Positions 61,867 through 64,000 of a stretch of DNA of 64,000 nt are shown piece by piece; position 1 is the stretch's first letter, and each line of letters opens with the position of its first letter. The stretch is taken from positions 62,001 through 126,000 of the forward strand of contig NZ_JAKJPO010000005.1 of assembly GCF_021725675.1 (NCBI RefSeq). The letters are read 5' to 3'. The notes under the pieces were generated by a model. It worked only from the letters and a program-made list of their open reading frames with translations, did no database searches and was not told the DNA's origin. This stretch comes from Marilutibacter chinensis. Its GTDB lineage: Bacteria > Pseudomonadota > Gammaproteobacteria > Xanthomonadales > Xanthomonadaceae. The position numbers and the translations under genes were made by a program.

Positions 61867-63888
61867 GTGAGCATGGTGGTCGAGAAAACGGAAAGCACGG
61901 AGTTCAAGCTTGAGGTCGACTTGAACGTATTGAATCATCTGGGGATCGGACTCTATAGCAGCACTCCCGCTGTCGTAACGGAAATCGTTGCGAATGCATG
62001 GGACGCTGATGCGACCCGTGTCGAAATTGAGATTAAGGGCGGTGAAATTATCGTCCAGGACGATGGGCACGGCATGGGAGCGGCGGAACTTCAAGGGCGC
62101 TTCCTAAAAGTCGGCTATGCCCGTAGAGAACAGCCAGGCGGAAGCAGAAGCCCGAAGTACGACCGGCCCGTCATGGGGAGAAAGGGAATCGGCAAGCTAG
62201 CCATGTTCTCACTGGCCAATAGAATCGACATCTGGTCTAAGAAAGAAGGCTGCCCAGAAGTAGCCGGGGCCGTCCTTGTAGATAAGCTCAAGGAAAAGAT
62301 AAGCAAGAACATCATATACATGCTTGAGCCTGCCATTGAACAGTACGGTTGGGATACTGGCACTGGCACACGGATCGTGCTATCCCAACTCAACGCAGGC
62401 ACGGACAAGACCGAAGCTTTTCTGCGACCGCGTATCGCCCGTCGTTTTAGCGTAGTAGGCGATCTCCATAACTTCAAGGTCTATATCAATGGCCAGGAGG
62501 TCACAACGCGCGATCGCGGCTATCACAGCGATCTCCAGTTTTGGTGGGACCTGGACGACGCGACTCGTGCGGAGCAGCTATCGCTAGCGACGTCGCTGGC
62601 AAGCGATGAGAACGGTGAGCGATGCATAGCGAGGCTCAATCACATCGTGGCTCATGACGGGAAGGCCTACGAGCTCCGGGGAGTCATCGCTACGGTTGCA
62701 AAGCCGAAGCAGCTAAAGAAAACCGATGACAATATTAACCAGATTTCCCTCTTCGCCAATGGACGTGTCTTTCAGGAGGATATGTTGAAGGACATCGGCA
62801 ATGCGAAGATATTTAATAGCTATCTTGTTGGGGAGATCCACGCCGACTTCCTTGATGCGGATGGGACCGATCGGGCTACTGCCAATCGAGAGGCCGTTAA
62901 GACTGGAGATCCGTTGGTATCCGCTGTAAGAGACTGGCTTAAGACTGTACTTGCCGAGATCGCAGACCAGTGGGATGAGTGGCGCCGTCAACAGAACGTC
63001 GAGAGTGACGACGAGCAAACCAAGCTCGCGCTGGAAGCCTGGTATACCTCGCTTGAAGATCCACGCGATGTGAAACTCGCCAAGAAGCTGATCACCCCGA
63101 TTTTGACCACAGAGCATTCCAACGACGAAGCGAAGAATAACACCATCAAGCGCGACCTGATTCGAAGTGCGATAGTGGGTTTCGAGAAGCTGAGGATCCG
63201 AAAGCAGCTTGATCGCCTCGACCAAATCCAGGACGTGATGTCCGTCGAGTTTCAGAAGATATTCCACAGCATTGATGACATTGAGGCAAGTCATTACCAC
63301 GAAATCACCAGGTCTAGACTTCAGGTCATTGAGAAGTTTGAAAAGGAGATTGTGGACACGGCTGCGCTGGAGAAAGTTGCTCAGAAGTATCTCTTTGAGC
63401 ATCTATGGCTGCTCGATCCGACATGGGGGCCTGTCGGTGAAAGCAAGATCATGGAGCAGACGCTAACGAAGGAGCTGAAGGAAATAGCGCCAGACACTGA
63501 AACAGGTGCGCGACTCGATATTGCCTACCGTACGTCCACGGGCAGGCATGTAATCGTGGAGCTCAAACGGCCTGGTCTGAGGTCGATCGAAGTCGAAGAC
63601 CTGATCAAGCAAGGCAAGAAGTATAAGGCGGCCGTGACCCAGTACCTGAGCAAGCATCCCGATCTTGCTGGATACAACGGTAGACGGCCTCCGATTGACG
63701 TCTACTTCGTGACCGAAGAACTGCCGAAAACGCCATTTGGCGATGCACTGGATGACCTTCGTAAACAGGACATGCAGGCTTTTACCTACAAGGGTATGAT
63801 CACGAACGCCAGGCGCGCCTACCAGGAGTACATCGAAAAATCGCCTGACGTGTCCACTATTGAGGACATTATCCGGCACATCGTTTGA
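61867..63888 (+). CDS. GHKL (Hsp90/MutL-like) ATPase with C-terminal PD-(D/E)XK-type nuclease motif
   Basis: 673 residues from a GTG at 61867 with a GGGGG site 6 nt upstream (ATG at 61873 is the alternative). The N-terminal ATPase has all three Bergerat motifs: the N-box TEIVANAWDADA (Glu39, Asn43, Asp46), G1 DDGHGM (65-70) and G2 GRKGIGKLAM (104-113). A transducer-like domain follows, then a long charged helical region (about 370-520). Near the C-terminus LDIAYRTSTGRHVIVELKRPG gives Asp551, Glu565 and Lys567, the spacing of a PD-(D/E)XK nuclease. GHKL proteins of the MutL/MORC kind occur in restriction-modification operons, and the next gene is vsr, 8 bp on. It is AT-richer than core genes. 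The defence role is inference. Confidence 0.85.
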   Translation: MSMVVEKTESTEFKLEVDLNVLNHLGIGLYSSTPAVVTEIVANAWDADATRVEIEIKGGEIIVQDDGHGMGAAELQGRFLKVGYARREQPGGSRSPKYDRPVMGRKGIGKLAMFSLANRIDIWSKKEGCPEVAGAVLVDKLKEKISKNIIYMLEPAIEQYGWDTGTGTRIVLSQLNAGTDKTEAFLRPRIARRFSVVGDLHNFKVYINGQEVTTRDRGYHSDLQFWWDLDDATRAEQLSLATSLASDENGERCIARLNHIVAHDGKAYELRGVIATVAKPKQLKKTDDNINQISLFANGRVFQEDMLKDIGNAKIFNSYLVGEIHADFLDADGTDRATANREAVKTGDPLVSAVRDWLKTVLAEIADQWDEWRRQQNVESDDEQTKLALEAWYTSLEDPRDVKLAKKLITPILTTEHSNDEAKNNTIKRDLIRSAIVGFEKLRIRKQLDRLDQIQDVMSVEFQKIFHSIDDIEASHYHEITRSRLQVIEKFEKEIVDTAALEKVAQKYLFEHLWLLDPTWGPVGESKIMEQTLTKELKEIAPDTETGARLDIAYRTSTGRHVIVELKRPGLRSIEVEDLIKQGKKYKAAVTQYLSKHPDLAGYNGRRPPIDVYFVTEELPKTPFGDALDDLRKQDMQAFTYKGMITNARRAYQEYIEKSPDVSTIEDIIRHIV

Positions 63889-63896
63889 CCTTGAGG

Positions 63897-64000
63897 ATGC
63901 CAGAGATCATCTCGACCATGCGGCGGAGCGCCATCATGCGTTCCGTTCGCCAGAAGAACACTGGGCCAGAAATGGTTGTGCGCCGTATCGCTCATGCGAT
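63897..64000 (+). CDS. vsr: Very short patch repair endonuclease Vsr (partial)
   Basis: Only the first 34 codons are inside the window. MRRSAIMRSVRQKNTGPEMV followed by VRRIAHA matches the N-terminus of Vsr proteins, where the pattern RS-x-x-M-x-x-x-R-x-K-x-T-x-PE begins the domain. Vsr nicks next to T:G mismatches that arise by deamination of 5-methylcytosine, and is normally encoded beside a cytosine-5 methyltransferase. That gene would be expected just beyond the right edge. It starts 8 bp after the GHKL ATPase gene with a GAGG just upstream, so the two are in one operon. Confidence 0.82.
   Translation, partial: MPEIISTMRRSAIMRSVRQKNTGPEMVVRRIAHA

Overview
The window is high-GC DNA from a gammaproteobacterium of the Xanthomonadaceae/Lysobacteraceae type (Lysobacter, Luteimonas or a near relative; genus not resolvable by reading). 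Reasons: paired DsbA genes next to a dihaem cytochrome c4 and EngB, a plant-type glutamate-cysteine ligase, PEP carboxylase and a hybrid malic enzyme, a formaldehyde (frm) operon, hairpin repeats between genes, and toxin/immunity loci resembling the bacterial-killing type IV effectors of this family. No rRNA, tRNA, CRISPR array, prophage or intact insertion sequence was recognised.

Layout. 1-9480 is core: two DsbA oxidoreductases (one a lipoprotein, cut by the window edge), cytochrome c4, engB, gshA, a TPR membrane protein and ppc. 9489-11697 is a LysR regulator divergent from a flavodoxin/tautomerase/NTF2-like operon. 12033-14554 is frmR-frmA-frmB with a palindromic operator, linking formaldehyde detoxification to the glutathione made through gshA. 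14678-17813 is a lipase-type toxin preceded by an overlapping ankyrin lipoprotein, a probable immunity protein. 17989-35748 is mostly housekeeping and small enzyme genes (VOC, methyltransferase, GNAT, DegV, isomerase, diguanylate cyclase, three amidohydrolase-family proteins of which one has lost its metal-binding motif, AMP nucleosidase, DUF924, AraC, AhpD-like). A composite hairpin repeat recurs at about 19.6, 20.2, 20.4, 24.2 and 39.4 kb. 36378-43721 holds a glutaredoxin/A-type/rhodanese fusion, a DUF1176 protein, a polysaccharide deacetylase, a methyltransferase, a GDSL lipoprotein, an AlaA-like aminotransferase and rsgA.

43741-47169 is an AT-richer island: a broken LprI-type lipoprotein gene, an intact LprI-type lipoprotein gene, a putative lysozyme-like secreted toxin, and a coiled-coil membrane protein. 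It is bounded by imperfect direct repeats of about 48 bp that correspond to the 3' end of the gene at its right edge. 47889-57963 returns to core metabolism: a QEGLA protein, maeB, a TonB receptor and aceE.

57964-64000 is a second accessory region. A hipBA toxin-antitoxin module sits between the true 3' end of aceE and a degenerate 228-bp second copy of that 3' end. Its promoter carries an array of operator-like palindromes spaced exactly 27 bp apart. Beyond it lie a frameshifted LprI-like membrane gene (a paralogue of the gene at 32402-33025), a GHKL ATPase with a C-terminal PD-(D/E)XK-like nuclease motif, and the start of a vsr endonuclease gene, which together look like part of a restriction or defence locus. 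The strongest candidates for something new are the aceE-bounded hipBA module with its phased operator array, the LprI-linked toxin locus, and the GHKL-nuclease/vsr pair.
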